Assembly: GCA_944388585.1 (NCBI GenBank) | Contig: CALXJI010000002.1 | Location: 62,001-126,000 of the forward strand | Length of the DNA: 64,000 bases | Source of the DNA: an uncultured Clostridia bacterium | GTDB lineage: Bacteria; Bacillota; Clostridia; TANB77; CAG-465 | Direction of reading: 5' to 3' | In this document: one piece after another, positions 18,568-26,727 of the stretch | How the letters are laid out: every line of letters starts with the position of its first letter | How positions within the stretch are numbered: the first letter of the stretch is position 1 | The notes under the pieces: generated by a model | What the model saw: only the letters and a program-made list of their open reading frames with translations | Databases searched by the model: none | What the model was told of the DNA's origin: nothing | Position numbers and translations under genes: made by a program

Positions 18568-19035
18568 TTAACTAATATTTTTTCTCATTTTTATTTGATA
18601 GTTTTGAAATCCAACTTTCTCATAAAAAGCTATTGCACTATAATTATTACTTAATACATTTAATTCTATACTTTTTAAATTTCTTTCTTTTGCCCATTTT
18701 TGTGCCTCTTCAATTAAATATTTACCATATCCTTTTAGTCTATATTCTGGTAATATTACCACTTCATAAATATATGCAAACTCATCCTCTTTAAAAGATT
18801 CATATGTTTTATATGGAGATTCTCTTTTTTCTATCAATACATATCCTATTATTTTATCATCATCTTCTATTATTATATAGTCTGAATCTGGAGATTTAAT
18901 CATTATATCTATAAATTGTTTTGGAAAGCCTATTGGATTATATATTTTATCATTTAAACTATTTAATACTATAAATAATTCTGTATTTAAATTATATATT
19001 TGTTCTATATCTTTTTCACTTGCAATTCTTGTCAT
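18568..19035 (-). CDS. GNAT-family N-acetyltransferase
   Basis: This 155-residue protein has the GNAT core. The beta4 strand is EFAYIYEVVILPEYRLKGYG, where the acetyl-CoA loop (R/Q-x-x-G-x-G/A type) is seen as RLKGYGKYLI near residues 107-116. SIELNVLSNNYSAIAFYEKVGF follows at the C-terminus. The substrate is unknown, and it could modify an amine or a protein N-terminus. It has a GAGGTG ribosome site and stands alone on the minus strand. Confidence 0.88.
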   Translation of the reverse strand: MTRIASEKDIEQIYNLNTELFIVLNSLNDKIYNPIGFPKQFIDIMIKSPDSDYIIIEDDDKIIGYVLIEKRESPYKTYESFKEDEFAYIYEVVILPEYRLKGYGKYLIEEAQKWAKERNLKSIELNVLSNNYSAIAFYEKVGFQNYQIKMRKNIS

Positions 19036-19096
19036 AATAACACCTCTTATTCGCTGAAATTATATTATATAGTATTATTTTTTTCAATATTTAGTG

Positions 19097-19126
19097 CAAA
19101 AAAAACTAGGATTTATTTTCCTAGCT
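19097..19126 (-). terminator. Terminator of the DUF402 gene
   Basis: A short stem (CTAGGA 19106-19111 with TCCTAG 19119-19124) is followed by eight T on the minus strand. Confidence 0.65.
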
Positions 19127-19127
19127 T

Positions 19128-19664
19128 CTATTTAAAATTATTTTCTATATAACTTTTATGATCATTATTAATATATCTATTAGTATTTTCTGAAATTTGA
19201 TTTAATAAGTTTTTTAAAGTGTAGTATGCCATATCATACTGCTCTTTAGTAATGTCTTCTTCATCTAATGCTTTTTGCAACTCATCTTCATCCCAAACCT
19301 TAACAAGATCATCACACAGTCTATCTATTGTAATATCTAAATATAAATCATCATAGTATAACCCCTTATCATAATCTATTCCTACTTTATCTATGATATC
19401 TATATAATAAGACAAATCATTTTTATTTTCATCAAGAAAAATTCTAACTCCATAGTGTTCATTTTTAGGCATATATTCTAAAATATAGTATCCTTCTTTT
19501 AAAAGGCATATATCTTTTCCACCCCTTGTAGATACATATGGCTTATCTATACTATTTACTTTTTTAATAACAGTATAACAATCTAAAAAATCATCTTCAA
19601 ATTGCATCATGATATAATTATCTATTCCCTTTAAATATGTATTTGTTAAAAATTTTCTTTTCAT
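19128..19664 (-). CDS. DUF402-domain protein
   Basis: This 178-residue protein resembles the DUF402 family (YgaC/Ntdp-like nucleoside phosphatase or RNA-associated fold). The conserved acidic centre lies at about residues 70-115, with YGVRIFLDENKNDLSYYIDI, then YDDLYLDITI. C-terminal helices (about 120-165) are acidic. No signal peptide is seen. The ribosome site AAGGTGATGTT precedes the ATG. Some relatives hydrolyse nucleotides, but the activity here is not established. Confidence 0.75.
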   Translation of the reverse strand: MKRKFLTNTYLKGIDNYIMMQFEDDFLDCYTVIKKVNSIDKPYVSTRGGKDICLLKEGYYILEYMPKNEHYGVRIFLDENKNDLSYYIDIIDKVGIDYDKGLYYDDLYLDITIDRLCDDLVKVWDEDELQKALDEEDITKEQYDMAYYTLKNLLNQISENTNRYINNDHKSYIENNFK

Positions 19665-19689
19665 AACATCACCTTCACAAAAATTATAT

Positions 19690-19725
19690 CAAAAAATAAC
19701 AAAAGCTTCAATATTTGAAGCTTTT
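19690..19725 (-). terminator. Terminator of the DHH phosphoesterase gene
   Basis: An 11-bp stem (19701-19711 with 19715-19725) directly abuts the stop codon and is followed by T-rich sequence on the minus strand. Confidence 0.8.
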
Positions 19726-20645
19726 TACGACAATAGTATATCTAAAATTCTCTCTTTTTGAATATCTGAAATATTATTTCCTGCTGCCTCATCATGTCCT
19801 TTACCACCCATTTTTTCAGCAACAAGTCTTACATTCACGCCTGGTCTTACACTTCTATATGAAATAGTCCCATGTTCTATTGCTATAAGCATTACAAAAT
19901 CTATATCATATTTCATATCCGTTAAATACTGTGCCACTTCGTTTCTATATTCATACGATATAAAAACTATTCCTGCTTTTAGTCCAAATACTTTTTTATA
20001 TACAATTCCTTCAACATAAGATAAAACTTTTTCCATCATTTTAGTTTTTCTATTTTCTATTAAAAATTCTTCTACTTTATTAAACTTAAATTCTTTTTCT
20101 GTTTTTAGTTTACTATACATTACTTCTATATATTTTTCAGTGCCAACAGTCTCAAAGAATAAACTTAAATCTCTAGACATTTCATCATTATATATCTTTT
20201 TCCATTCCCATGTATCATGTCTTCTAGTAAGTTCACAAAATTTATCTATAGCTGAATTAGATTCTATTATTTTGTTATCTAATAAATAATTATAAAATAA
20301 AGTAGTACCACAGCAATATCCTTTTTCATCTTTTATAGTTATATTGACAAAATCGTATGTATTAAACTGTAGAACTGATTCGTGATGATCGAATATTTTT
20401 ACTTTATCTTTTAAGAGCTTATCATTTTGTATAATTTTTAAATGCTCATCATCTAAACATAAATCAGTTATATATATTCTATCATAATTATAAATATCTT
20501 TACTATTATAATATTCTTCAAACTTATCATTTACATTAAAAGTTTCGCAAAGCTCATAATGCATATCTTTATTTACAAGTTTTAATAATACAACAGATCC
20601 CATACCATCAATGTCACTTATATGAGAAAAAATTAAATCACGCAT
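19725..20645 (-). CDS. DHH/DHHA1 phosphoesterase (NrnB-like)
   Basis: This 306-residue protein has the DHH metal motifs. HISDIDGMG lies at about residues 8-16, DLCLDD near 62, DHH near 88-90, and the C-terminal DHHA1 motif GGKGHDEAAG near 283-292. Such enzymes degrade short oligoribonucleotides or cyclic dinucleotides, and the sequence alone does not decide the substrate. RRHDTWEWKK near 141 is typical of NrnB-type proteins. It follows the anchored 136-residue gene by 8 bases with AGGAGG, so the two form an operon. Confidence 0.9.
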   Translation of the reverse strand: MRDLIFSHISDIDGMGSVVLLKLVNKDMHYELCETFNVNDKFEEYYNSKDIYNYDRIYITDLCLDDEHLKIIQNDKLLKDKVKIFDHHESVLQFNTYDFVNITIKDEKGYCCGTTLFYNYLLDNKIIESNSAIDKFCELTRRHDTWEWKKIYNDEMSRDLSLFFETVGTEKYIEVMYSKLKTEKEFKFNKVEEFLIENRKTKMMEKVLSYVEGIVYKKVFGLKAGIVFISYEYRNEVAQYLTDMKYDIDFVMLIAIEHGTISYRSVRPGVNVRLVAEKMGGKGHDEAAGNNISDIQKERILDILLS

Positions 20646-20653
20646 ACATCCTC

Positions 20654-21064
20654 CTACTGAGCTACTTTTTCTGTTATCTGAACCTCTATTGTTCCAGTTT
20701 CAAAATCTAGAATCTCTACATTATATGGCATATCATTTGCTTCACTATGCATAGTATATCCAACTCCAAAAGTATGACTACCTGAATATTCTTTATCGTT
20801 TACTTTTAGTACATAAGGTACTACATATTGATAGTCAGTGGCAGTTTTATCAAAATTTAAATCAGAATCTATTACTAATGTAATTTTATCTTCGCCATTA
20901 TCTATTACCATACTTTCATTAGAGCTTAACCATGTAGCTTGTCCTAAATTAGAACTTATTTCTTTTACTGAGTTTACTCCATTTTTACTAAAAAATATAA
21001 TACAAGCTATTATAATAATTACTAATACAATAGCTATTAAAATTATTACTTTTTTATTTTTCAT
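20654..21064 (-). CDS. Membrane-anchored small protein of unknown function
   Basis: This 136-residue protein has an N-terminal hydrophobic segment (about residues 5-25) and then a beta-rich external domain of about 105 residues. That domain includes NGEDKITLVID and a GSHTFGVGYTMH stretch. There is no lipobox. It is the first gene of the operon with the DHH phosphoesterase and has a consensus promoter. I do not recognise the family. Confidence 0.7.
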   Translation of the reverse strand: MKNKKVIILIAIVLVIIIIACIIFFSKNGVNSVKEISSNLGQATWLSSNESMVIDNGEDKITLVIDSDLNFDKTATDYQYVVPYVLKVNDKEYSGSHTFGVGYTMHSEANDMPYNVEILDFETGTIEVQITEKVAQ

Positions 21065-21090
21065 AACATCCTCTCCTATTTTTCGCTTGT

Positions 21091-21119
21091 ATTATATCAC
21101 AATATATATATTATGACAA
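21091..21119 (-). promoter_or_regulatory. SigA-type promoter of the anchored protein-DHH operon
   Basis: On the minus strand TTGTCA (21114-21119), a 17-base spacer and TATAAT (21091-21096) lie about 27 bases before the start. Confidence 0.8.
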
Positions 21120-21147
21120 GATAATTATGAGTTTAACTGTACATTTA

Positions 21148-22179
21148 TTACTGTAATAAATTCATATCACTTACCATATTTTCAATAAAAGCACCATACC
21201 CTCTTTTAGGATCATCTAAAAAAACATGTGTTATTGCACCAATTAATTTTCCATCTTGTATTATTGGTGCACCACTCATTCCTTGAACTATTCCTCCAGT
21301 TTTCTCTAATAATTCTTGATCTGTTATTTTTATAGCTATATTTTTATTTCCAGTTGAATTTAGAAAAACTTTTTCTATTTGTATATTATATTTTTTCTTT
21401 ACATTGTCATCTAATGTAGCATAAATACATGCATCTCCTATTTTTATTTCTTCTTTACTTCCAAGCTGTATTATTTCATTGTTTTTATATAAATTTTTAT
21501 CCTCTATTATTCCAAAAACTCCATTTTGAGTATTACAATAAATTTGCCCAAGAGTATTATTAGTTATAGTTCCTTTTAACTCACCAGGTAAATTAGCTAC
21601 TCCTTTTTTTATAGAATAAATTTCAGTTGTTGTAATTCCCCCTGTAGTAATTGGAAGTATATATTGTTCTGAAGTTTCAGTTATAGCATGACCTAATGCT
21701 GCAAATCTAGATGTATCTTTTTCATATAAAGTTATTGTTCCAACACCAGCACTACTATCTTTTACCCAAAGTCCTAATCTATATTCACCCGTAGTTTCAT
21801 TATATTTGGGAACAATTTGAATATTAATATTTTTATCTTGTCTTAATACTGTTAAATCTAAATTATTTCCTTTTGATGCAAATTCTTGTAATTGAGCATC
21901 AGTTTCTATCTTTTGCCCATTAACTTGTAATATAATATCTCCAATTTGTAAGTCACAATCATCTCTATCAACTCCCATAACCAATACTCCACTTGCAAGT
22001 AACTTTATTCCAACTGTTTCTCCACCAACATAGTACTCCTTTTCCTTAAATGAACATGCTATAGTTTCTTCATTTCTGTATAAAAATGCATATGTAAAAA
22101 TACACGATACTAAAGTTAATATAAAAATAGAAGCTATAATTATTTTCTTTTTATTATATACAAAAAATCCTCTAAACAT
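21148..22179 (-). CDS. spoIVB: SpoIVB-type serine peptidase (S55)
   Basis: SpoIVB is made in the forespore and signals activation of SigK in the mother cell. The 343-residue protein has an N-terminal membrane segment (about 13-33) and a PDZ domain (about 60-115, GVLVMGVDRDDCDLQIGDII). The S55 catalytic domain follows, with His in FAALGHAITE and the nucleophile Ser in VQGMSGAPIIQDGKLIGA, followed by THVFLDDP. The start overlaps the stop of the TIGR04086 gene (shared bases 22172-22179), which indicates translational coupling. spo0A, the usual downstream neighbour, is absent. Confidence 0.95.
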   Translation of the reverse strand: MFRGFFVYNKKKIIIASIFILTLVSCIFTYAFLYRNEETIACSFKEKEYYVGGETVGIKLLASGVLVMGVDRDDCDLQIGDIILQVNGQKIETDAQLQEFASKGNNLDLTVLRQDKNINIQIVPKYNETTGEYRLGLWVKDSSAGVGTITLYEKDTSRFAALGHAITETSEQYILPITTGGITTTEIYSIKKGVANLPGELKGTITNNTLGQIYCNTQNGVFGIIEDKNLYKNNEIIQLGSKEEIKIGDACIYATLDDNVKKKYNIQIEKVFLNSTGNKNIAIKITDQELLEKTGGIVQGMSGAPIIQDGKLIGAITHVFLDDPKRGYGAFIENMVSDMNLLQ

Positions 22180-22531
22180 TTACTCCTAGTATTCCTCCAA
22201 CAATTCCAGTCAATGAACAAATACCAATATATATTCCTAGTGTATTGGTAATACTAAATTGATGATTTAAAATACATGATATAATAAATAATATTAATAC
22301 GCAAAAAATATTAACTAGTACACCATGAATAATTCCTTTTTTCTTGATTTTTTTACAAAGAAAAAAAGAAGAAATAAAAGCTGATATAGCCATTGATAAA
22401 AAAATAGCTGAATCTATATATCTATCATCTATATTAGTATAAGCAAAAATTAATGATACTATAATTAGAAATAAAACTATAGATATAGCAAAACTAAAAA
22501 TTGCTATTAAATAATTCTTTATATATTCCAT
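22172..22531 (-). CDS. TIGR04086-type membrane protein
   Basis: This 119-residue protein has four hydrophobic segments (about residues 8-30, 40-58, 67-88 and 93-117). A KKIKKKG cytoplasmic loop and a Gly-rich last helix (TGIVGGILGVN) match small membrane proteins of the TIGR04086 type, which have no known function. It overlaps spoIVB by 8 bases, so a link with sporulation is possible. Confidence 0.75.
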   Translation of the reverse strand: MEYIKNYLIAIFSFAISIVLFLIIVSLIFAYTNIDDRYIDSAIFLSMAISAFISSFFLCKKIKKKGIIHGVLVNIFCVLILFIISCILNHQFSITNTLGIYIGICSLTGIVGGILGVNV

Positions 22532-22590
22532 ATTATCAACCTCAATTAATTATATGAAAATATATATTAATTATACTTGTAAAACAAAAT

Positions 22591-22619
22591 AAAACTGTTG
22601 ATATTAAATCAACAGTTTT
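22591..22619 (-). terminator. Terminator of the ABC importer operon
   Basis: A perfect 12-bp stem (22591-22602 with 22608-22619) lies just after the ATPase stop. The minus-strand side ends in TTTTA. Confidence 0.75.
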
Positions 22620-22623
22620 TAAT

Positions 22624-23346
22624 TTATAATAAATTCTTTATTTCTTCTTTATCTTTATCTTGTGGATTTTCTATAAAGTAATATTTAAAATCACTTTCTT
22701 CATTCTTTCCAAAAACTAAAATTCTATCTCCCATAAACTGAGCTTCTTTTATATTATGACTAACAAAAAGTACAGTTTGTTGCTTTTCTTTTATTATCCT
22801 TTTGGTAGATTCTTGAAGCTTATCCCTTGTTGAAGCATCTAATGCAGCAAATGGTTCATCCATCAAAATCAAATCTGGCTCAATAGCAAGTGCTCTTGCA
22901 AAAGCTACTCTTTGCTTTTGTCCACCAGATAATGTGTTAGGAAATGCTTCTTTATATTCATTAAGCTCTACTAGCTCAGTATAATAGTTTGCTCTTTTTT
23001 TAATTTCCTCTTCATCCAAATCTAATTGCTCTATAGAATATGCTATATTCTTTAAAACATTTTTCCATGCAAATAATTGCTCATAATTTTGTTGTAAATA
23101 CATAACATTTTTAGTAGGTTTTTTATGTTCTTCTCCATTTACTATTATCTTGCCTGAAGTAGGAGTTAAAAAACCAGCAATAATTTTTAACATAGTAGAT
23201 TTTCCGCATCCACTTTTTCCTATTATACTTAAAATCTCACCTTTTCCAACAGAAAAAGAAAGATCTTTAAAAACAAGTTTTTCTTTTCGTTTTTCCTTAT
23301 AACTATGTGTTAAGTTAATAACTTCTAAAACATTATTTTTTTTCAT
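22624..23346 (-). CDS. ABC importer ATPase (SsuB/TauB/ThiZ type)
   Basis: This 240-residue nucleotide-binding subunit has Walker A GKSGCGKST (about residues 43-51), the Q loop, signature LSGGQKQR (about 142-149), Walker B LILMDEP and the switch His in VSHN. The family imports sulfonates, taurine, nitrate or pyrimidine precursors; the substrate cannot be read from this subunit. It overlaps the permease gene by 14 bases. It is intact although the permease gene is frameshifted. Confidence 0.92.
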   Translation of the reverse strand: MKKNNVLEVINLTHSYKEKRKEKLVFKDLSFSVGKGEILSIIGKSGCGKSTMLKIIAGFLTPTSGKIIVNGEEHKKPTKNVMYLQQNYEQLFAWKNVLKNIAYSIEQLDLDEEEIKKRANYYTELVELNEYKEAFPNTLSGGQKQRVAFARALAIEPDLILMDEPFAALDASTRDKLQESTKRIIKEKQQTVLFVSHNIKEAQFMGDRILVFGKNEESDFKYYFIENPQDKDKEEIKNLL

Positions 23347-24113
23347 AAGACATCCCCCATTTCTTAACAGTTAATTTTTCTAGTGCAACAAATAATTTGT
23401 CAATCACTACACTTATTAGAATTATTAATATTATTCCAACCATAACTTTTGTTAAGTTTCCGTATGCCCTATTTGTATATATATATAATCCCAATCCGCC
23501 TGAAGTACCAATCATACCAAATATAGCTTCTGAACTAATTATACTTCTCCAAGCTCTTGCACAACTTATTCTCATAGCAGCTATAACACCTGGTAATATT
23601 ATCATCATGTATACACATACTACCTTTTTTATTGAGCCGTACTTGTAAATTAGCTAATAATTCATGGTATACAGTAGGTATAGATTCTACCTTTTCCATC
23701 AAATTTATTATCATTGGCCATACAACACTATGAACGACTAGTACAAGCATTGCACTATCATTAATACCCATCCAAATAATTACAAGTGGTAATATTGCAA
23801 CACTTGGCAAAGGAGATAATATATTACATACAGTTCGTGTAAAATATTTGAAATTTTTAAACTTATCACATAATATTAAAACAATAACCGTTATTATTAA
23901 GGAAATAAACATTCCAAATACTACAATTCTAAAAGAATTAAGTACTTGTATCATAATATTTCCATCTTGAAGCTCTTGAAAAAGTTGCATCACAACTTTA
24001 GAAAAAGGTGGGAGAACATATGATGAAATAATCCCAAGTCTTGACACGCTCTCCCAAATTATAATTATGATCACTATCCAAAAGATATTCGACTTTAATA
24101 TTTTTTCTTTCAT
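23333..24113 (-). pseudogene. ABC importer permease gene with a frameshift (SsuC/ThiX type)
   Basis: The first part (from 24113, start with AAGGAGG) reads normally for about 165 residues, with four to five membrane helices, up to YHELLANLQVRLNKK. The frame is then lost at a run of six A (complement of about 23622-23627). The correct continuation (K-VVCVYMMIILPGVIAAMR, then the helical end with WRSIISSEAIFGMIGTSGG) lies in the +1 phase and runs to 23333. It contains the EAA-like loop that contacts the ATPase. One extra A, or two lost bases just before it, explains the shift. With both partners intact, a very recent mutation or an assembly error is likely. Confidence 0.85.
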
Positions 24114-24139
24114 ATCAAAAGTCCTCCTTATCTTTTAAT

Positions 24140-25144
24140 TTATCTAGGTATAGAATCATAATTAGGTAAATCTTCTAGTTTTAGTGGTTTACTTAGCATA
24201 TCTACTTCATAAAGTAACTGTGCTAAATCATTATATCCTGTTAATTTATCTGTAGGTGGTTGTTTTTCCATCAAATCTATTACATCTTTAACTTCACAAT
24301 CATATTGATTAGCTAAAATCTCTGCATTTTTCTCCATATCTTTATCCCAATTTTCAATTACTTCATTTTGTACTTTTCTTATTGCTTCACAAATATCTGG
24401 ATTATTATTATAAAAATCTGTATTTGCAATTAATGCTGTTCCAATACTATATTTTTCAATAACATCAGAAAAATCTCTAATCTTTTTTACGCCTTGATCT
24501 TTTAATGCATCAGCTTTTAAATTTGCTGAGAAGGATAAAATACTTCCTTTTATTTGATTTCTTCCTTCCAACATAGCTATAGCTTCTGTATTTGGAATTT
24601 TTACAAGCATTTGATTATATTTTTGAACATCAAGACCTTCTTCTTTTAAAGCTGCTAAGTAAGCTGCTTGTGGATTTGAAGCTAGTCCGCTTATACTAAT
24701 TTGATCTCCTGCTTGAAAATCTGCTAATGAGTTTATATTGTCTTGATTTGTATATGCCATAACAGTTGCATAACCATAAAAACTCATAAGAGTTAATGGT
24801 GCACCTTCATCTATTGCAGTCATATATGCCATAATTCCTGGTGTTCCAATATCTATTTCACCTGCAACCATTGCATCTCTTATATCAGATGCTGAAGCTA
24901 TTGTAGTCCATTCTACTTTTACATTTTCTGGTAAATATTTTTCCATTAAATTTTCTTCCTTAGCTATTTGAAATACTGCTGAAGCATAATTATCTGGGTT
25001 ATAGTTTATAACCACTGTTCTTTCTTGAGTGGAAGCTTGACCTCCAACCTCTTGTCCATTATTATTTTTCACTACTATTGTAGCAACAATAGCGACTACT
25101 ACAACTGCCAAAATACCAACAATAATTTTACTCCTCTTTTTCAT
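24140..25144 (-). CDS. ABC importer substrate-binding protein (SsuA/TauA/NMT1 type)
   Basis: This 334-residue protein has an N-terminal membrane anchor (about residues 7-26) without a lipobox Cys. A type II periplasmic-binding-protein-like domain follows, with IASASDIRDAMVAGEIDIGTPGI near residue 82 and AQLLYEVDMLSKPLKLEDLP at the end. These features fit the family for sulfonates, taurine or thiamine precursors. It is the first gene of the importer operon, with AAAGGAGG before the ATG and a long leader carrying operator-like palindromes. Confidence 0.88.
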   Translation of the reverse strand: MKKRSKIIVGILAVVVVAIVATIVVKNNNGQEVGGQASTQERTVVINYNPDNYASAVFQIAKEENLMEKYLPENVKVEWTTIASASDIRDAMVAGEIDIGTPGIMAYMTAIDEGAPLTLMSFYGYATVMAYTNQDNINSLADFQAGDQISISGLASNPQAAYLAALKEEGLDVQKYNQMLVKIPNTEAIAMLEGRNQIKGSILSFSANLKADALKDQGVKKIRDFSDVIEKYSIGTALIANTDFYNNNPDICEAIRKVQNEVIENWDKDMEKNAEILANQYDCEVKDVIDLMEKQPPTDKLTGYNDLAQLLYEVDMLSKPLKLEDLPNYDSIPR

Positions 25145-25218
25145 AGGCGTAATCCTCCTTTAAAATAATTTTTTTCAGAAATATTTCCTAACTAATATAT
25201 TAACCCGTATTCACCTCC

Positions 25219-25268
25219 TTACTAAATTATTAGTAAACATAAATAACAGTTCACCAAATTATTAGTTA
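25219..25268 (-). promoter_or_regulatory. Two operator-like palindromes in the importer leader
   Basis: A perfect inverted repeat TTACTAA-n4-TTAGTAA (25219-25236) and a partly degenerate copy (25251-25268, sharing the ACTAATAATTT core) have centres 32 bases apart. That is about three helical turns. Both lie downstream of the promoter -10 box, suited to repressor binding. Confidence 0.65.
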
Positions 25269-25291
25269 CTACTCTACTCTTATCTAGCGCA

Positions 25292-25320
25292 AGTATACCA
25301 CAGTCCTTTTATTATGTCAA
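25292..25320 (-). promoter_or_regulatory. SigA promoter of the ABC importer operon
   Basis: On the minus strand TTGACA (25315-25320), a 17-base spacer and TATACT (25292-25297) are seen. The leader to the start at 25144 is about 140 bases and also contains an orphan AAGGAGG (complement of about 25214-25220) with no start codon at a suitable distance. Confidence 0.85.
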
Positions 25321-25349
25321 GTATTTTTCAAATGATTTGCATTTTTTTA

Positions 25350-25383
25350 TAAAAAAATAAGGTATTACCTAAGTAATACCTTA
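25350..25383 (-). terminator. Terminator at the end of the dcw/DUF975 run
   Basis: An 11-bp perfect stem (25358-25368 with 25373-25383) is followed by a T run on the minus strand. It lies just after the DUF975 stop. Confidence 0.85.
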
Positions 25384-25393
25384 CTAAATTACA

Positions 25394-26260
25394 TTATTGT
25401 TTTATTGGATTATCATTATCATTATCGTTTACTTTAAAAGTATTTAATACTACATTTTTTTGTTCATTTTCATTATTTGCTTCTACAACTGGTTCTTGAC
25501 TAACTTCTACTGTATCAGAATCATTTGATGCTGAATTACTTTGTTTTTTACCTGCCAAAGCTTCATAAAAGCATACATAAGCTACACTCATATATGGTAA
25601 CAAGAATATATATCCAAATCCAAATGTAATAATAGATAAAATCATCCAACCTAAAAACGAAAGTGATAAACAAATATATTTCCATCTATTTCCATTCATT
25701 AATTTTGCAGATGTATCTACTGATTCTTTTGCTGTCATTTGTGGATTATCTATAGCAATATATGTAGATAACATATACAACAATCCTCTTACAAATAATA
25801 CTATATATGCTATAATAGATATAAAAAGACTAATAAATGCTACAACATATAATACCGCTATAATTGATCCATCGCCAAATATAGCACTTATTACTACAGA
25901 TGTTAAAGATATATAAAATACAATTAATGCAACTATAGCAACTATACATGGTATTAATACTTTTTGAATTGTTCTTCCAACAACTGACCATGATCTTTTA
26001 AAATTTGCAAATATTTCTTTGAAAAATTCAAATGCATTATCTGTTTCTTTTCTTTTTAATCTTAATAAGTTTTGTGAATAACTATATGTTAATGGTACAA
26101 TTAATAGTATATATGCTATAGCACCTAAAAAAGGTATAAAATAATTAATAAACGTTAAAACTGATATTGCCAATACATACATTACATTTAACAAAATAAA
26201 TGTAGTCCAATTCCCAGATAGAGCTTCTCTTGCTTGTGCTCTTATCTCTCTTGCTCTCAT
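25394..26260 (-). CDS. DUF975-family integral membrane protein
   Basis: This is a 288-residue protein from the ATG at 26260, which has AGGAGGG 5 bases upstream; the TTG at 26278 lies before that site. It begins RAREIRAQAREALSGNW, the N-terminal signature of DUF975. Six or so membrane helices follow to about residue 235, and then an Asn/Ser-rich soluble tail. Its role is unknown. It starts about 40 bases after sbp, so it is the last gene of the dcw transcript. Confidence 0.88.
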   Translation of the reverse strand: MRAREIRAQAREALSGNWTTFILLNVMYVLAISVLTFINYFIPFLGAIAYILLIVPLTYSYSQNLLRLKRKETDNAFEFFKEIFANFKRSWSVVGRTIQKVLIPCIVAIVALIVFYISLTSVVISAIFGDGSIIAVLYVVAFISLFISIIAYIVLFVRGLLYMLSTYIAIDNPQMTAKESVDTSAKLMNGNRWKYICLSLSFLGWMILSIITFGFGYIFLLPYMSVAYVCFYEALAGKKQSNSASNDSDTVEVSQEPVVEANNENEQKNVVLNTFKVNDNDNDNPIKQ

Positions 26261-26299
26261 AAAATCCCTCCTATACAAAAATATTAAATATAATTATCA

Positions 26300-26725
26300 T
26301 TATTTTTCTTCTTCGGCTTCTGTATCAGTCTTTATAGCATTATTTGAAACAATATTTCTCTTTAACTTATACTTTTTTCTTCTATCATCTGCTTTTTGCA
26401 TAAAATCTCTCCTAATAATAGAAAAATTATTCAATATTCTTCCTCCAAATACTATTATTGCTGCAAGATATATTTCTACATTTAATATTTCTCCTAAATA
26501 AACTAAAAACATAGAAAATAATGCATTAAAGAAAAAACCTGATAAAAATATTTTCATTTTAAAATTTTTACCAGTACTTGCTGCAAGTGCCCCAAAAATA
26601 GAATCTAAACAAGCTAAAATTGCTACAGCTACATACTGATAAGTAGAATATGGTATAACTATAAATTGTCCTACTAATATTCCAGCTAATATAAAAATAA
26701 TTAATATTATTAATCCTAAAATCAT
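26300..26725 (-). CDS. sbp: Small basic protein Sbp (DUF1290)
   Basis: This 141-residue membrane protein has four hydrophobic segments. The internal pattern QYVAVAILACLDSIFGALAA (about 29-48) and GGRILNNFSIIRR (about 94-106) matches DUF1290/Sbp. The family sits between DUF881 genes and ftsA/ftsZ in Bacillota, and its function is not known. Here DUF975, not ftsA, follows. It is separated from DUF881 by 2 bases and has AAGGAG. Confidence 0.88.
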   Translation of the reverse strand: MILGLIILIIFILAGILVGQFIVIPYSTYQYVAVAILACLDSIFGALAASTGKNFKMKIFLSGFFFNALFSMFLVYLGEILNVEIYLAAIIVFGGRILNNFSIIRRDFMQKADDRRKKYKLKRNIVSNNAIKTDTEAEEEK

Positions 26726-26727
26726 AG

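Noticed and set aside
23610-23635. Programmed -1 frameshift at the A-rich site of the permease
   Set aside because: The needed shift is +1 or -2, not the -1 expected from A-AAA-AAG. A mutation or error is simpler.
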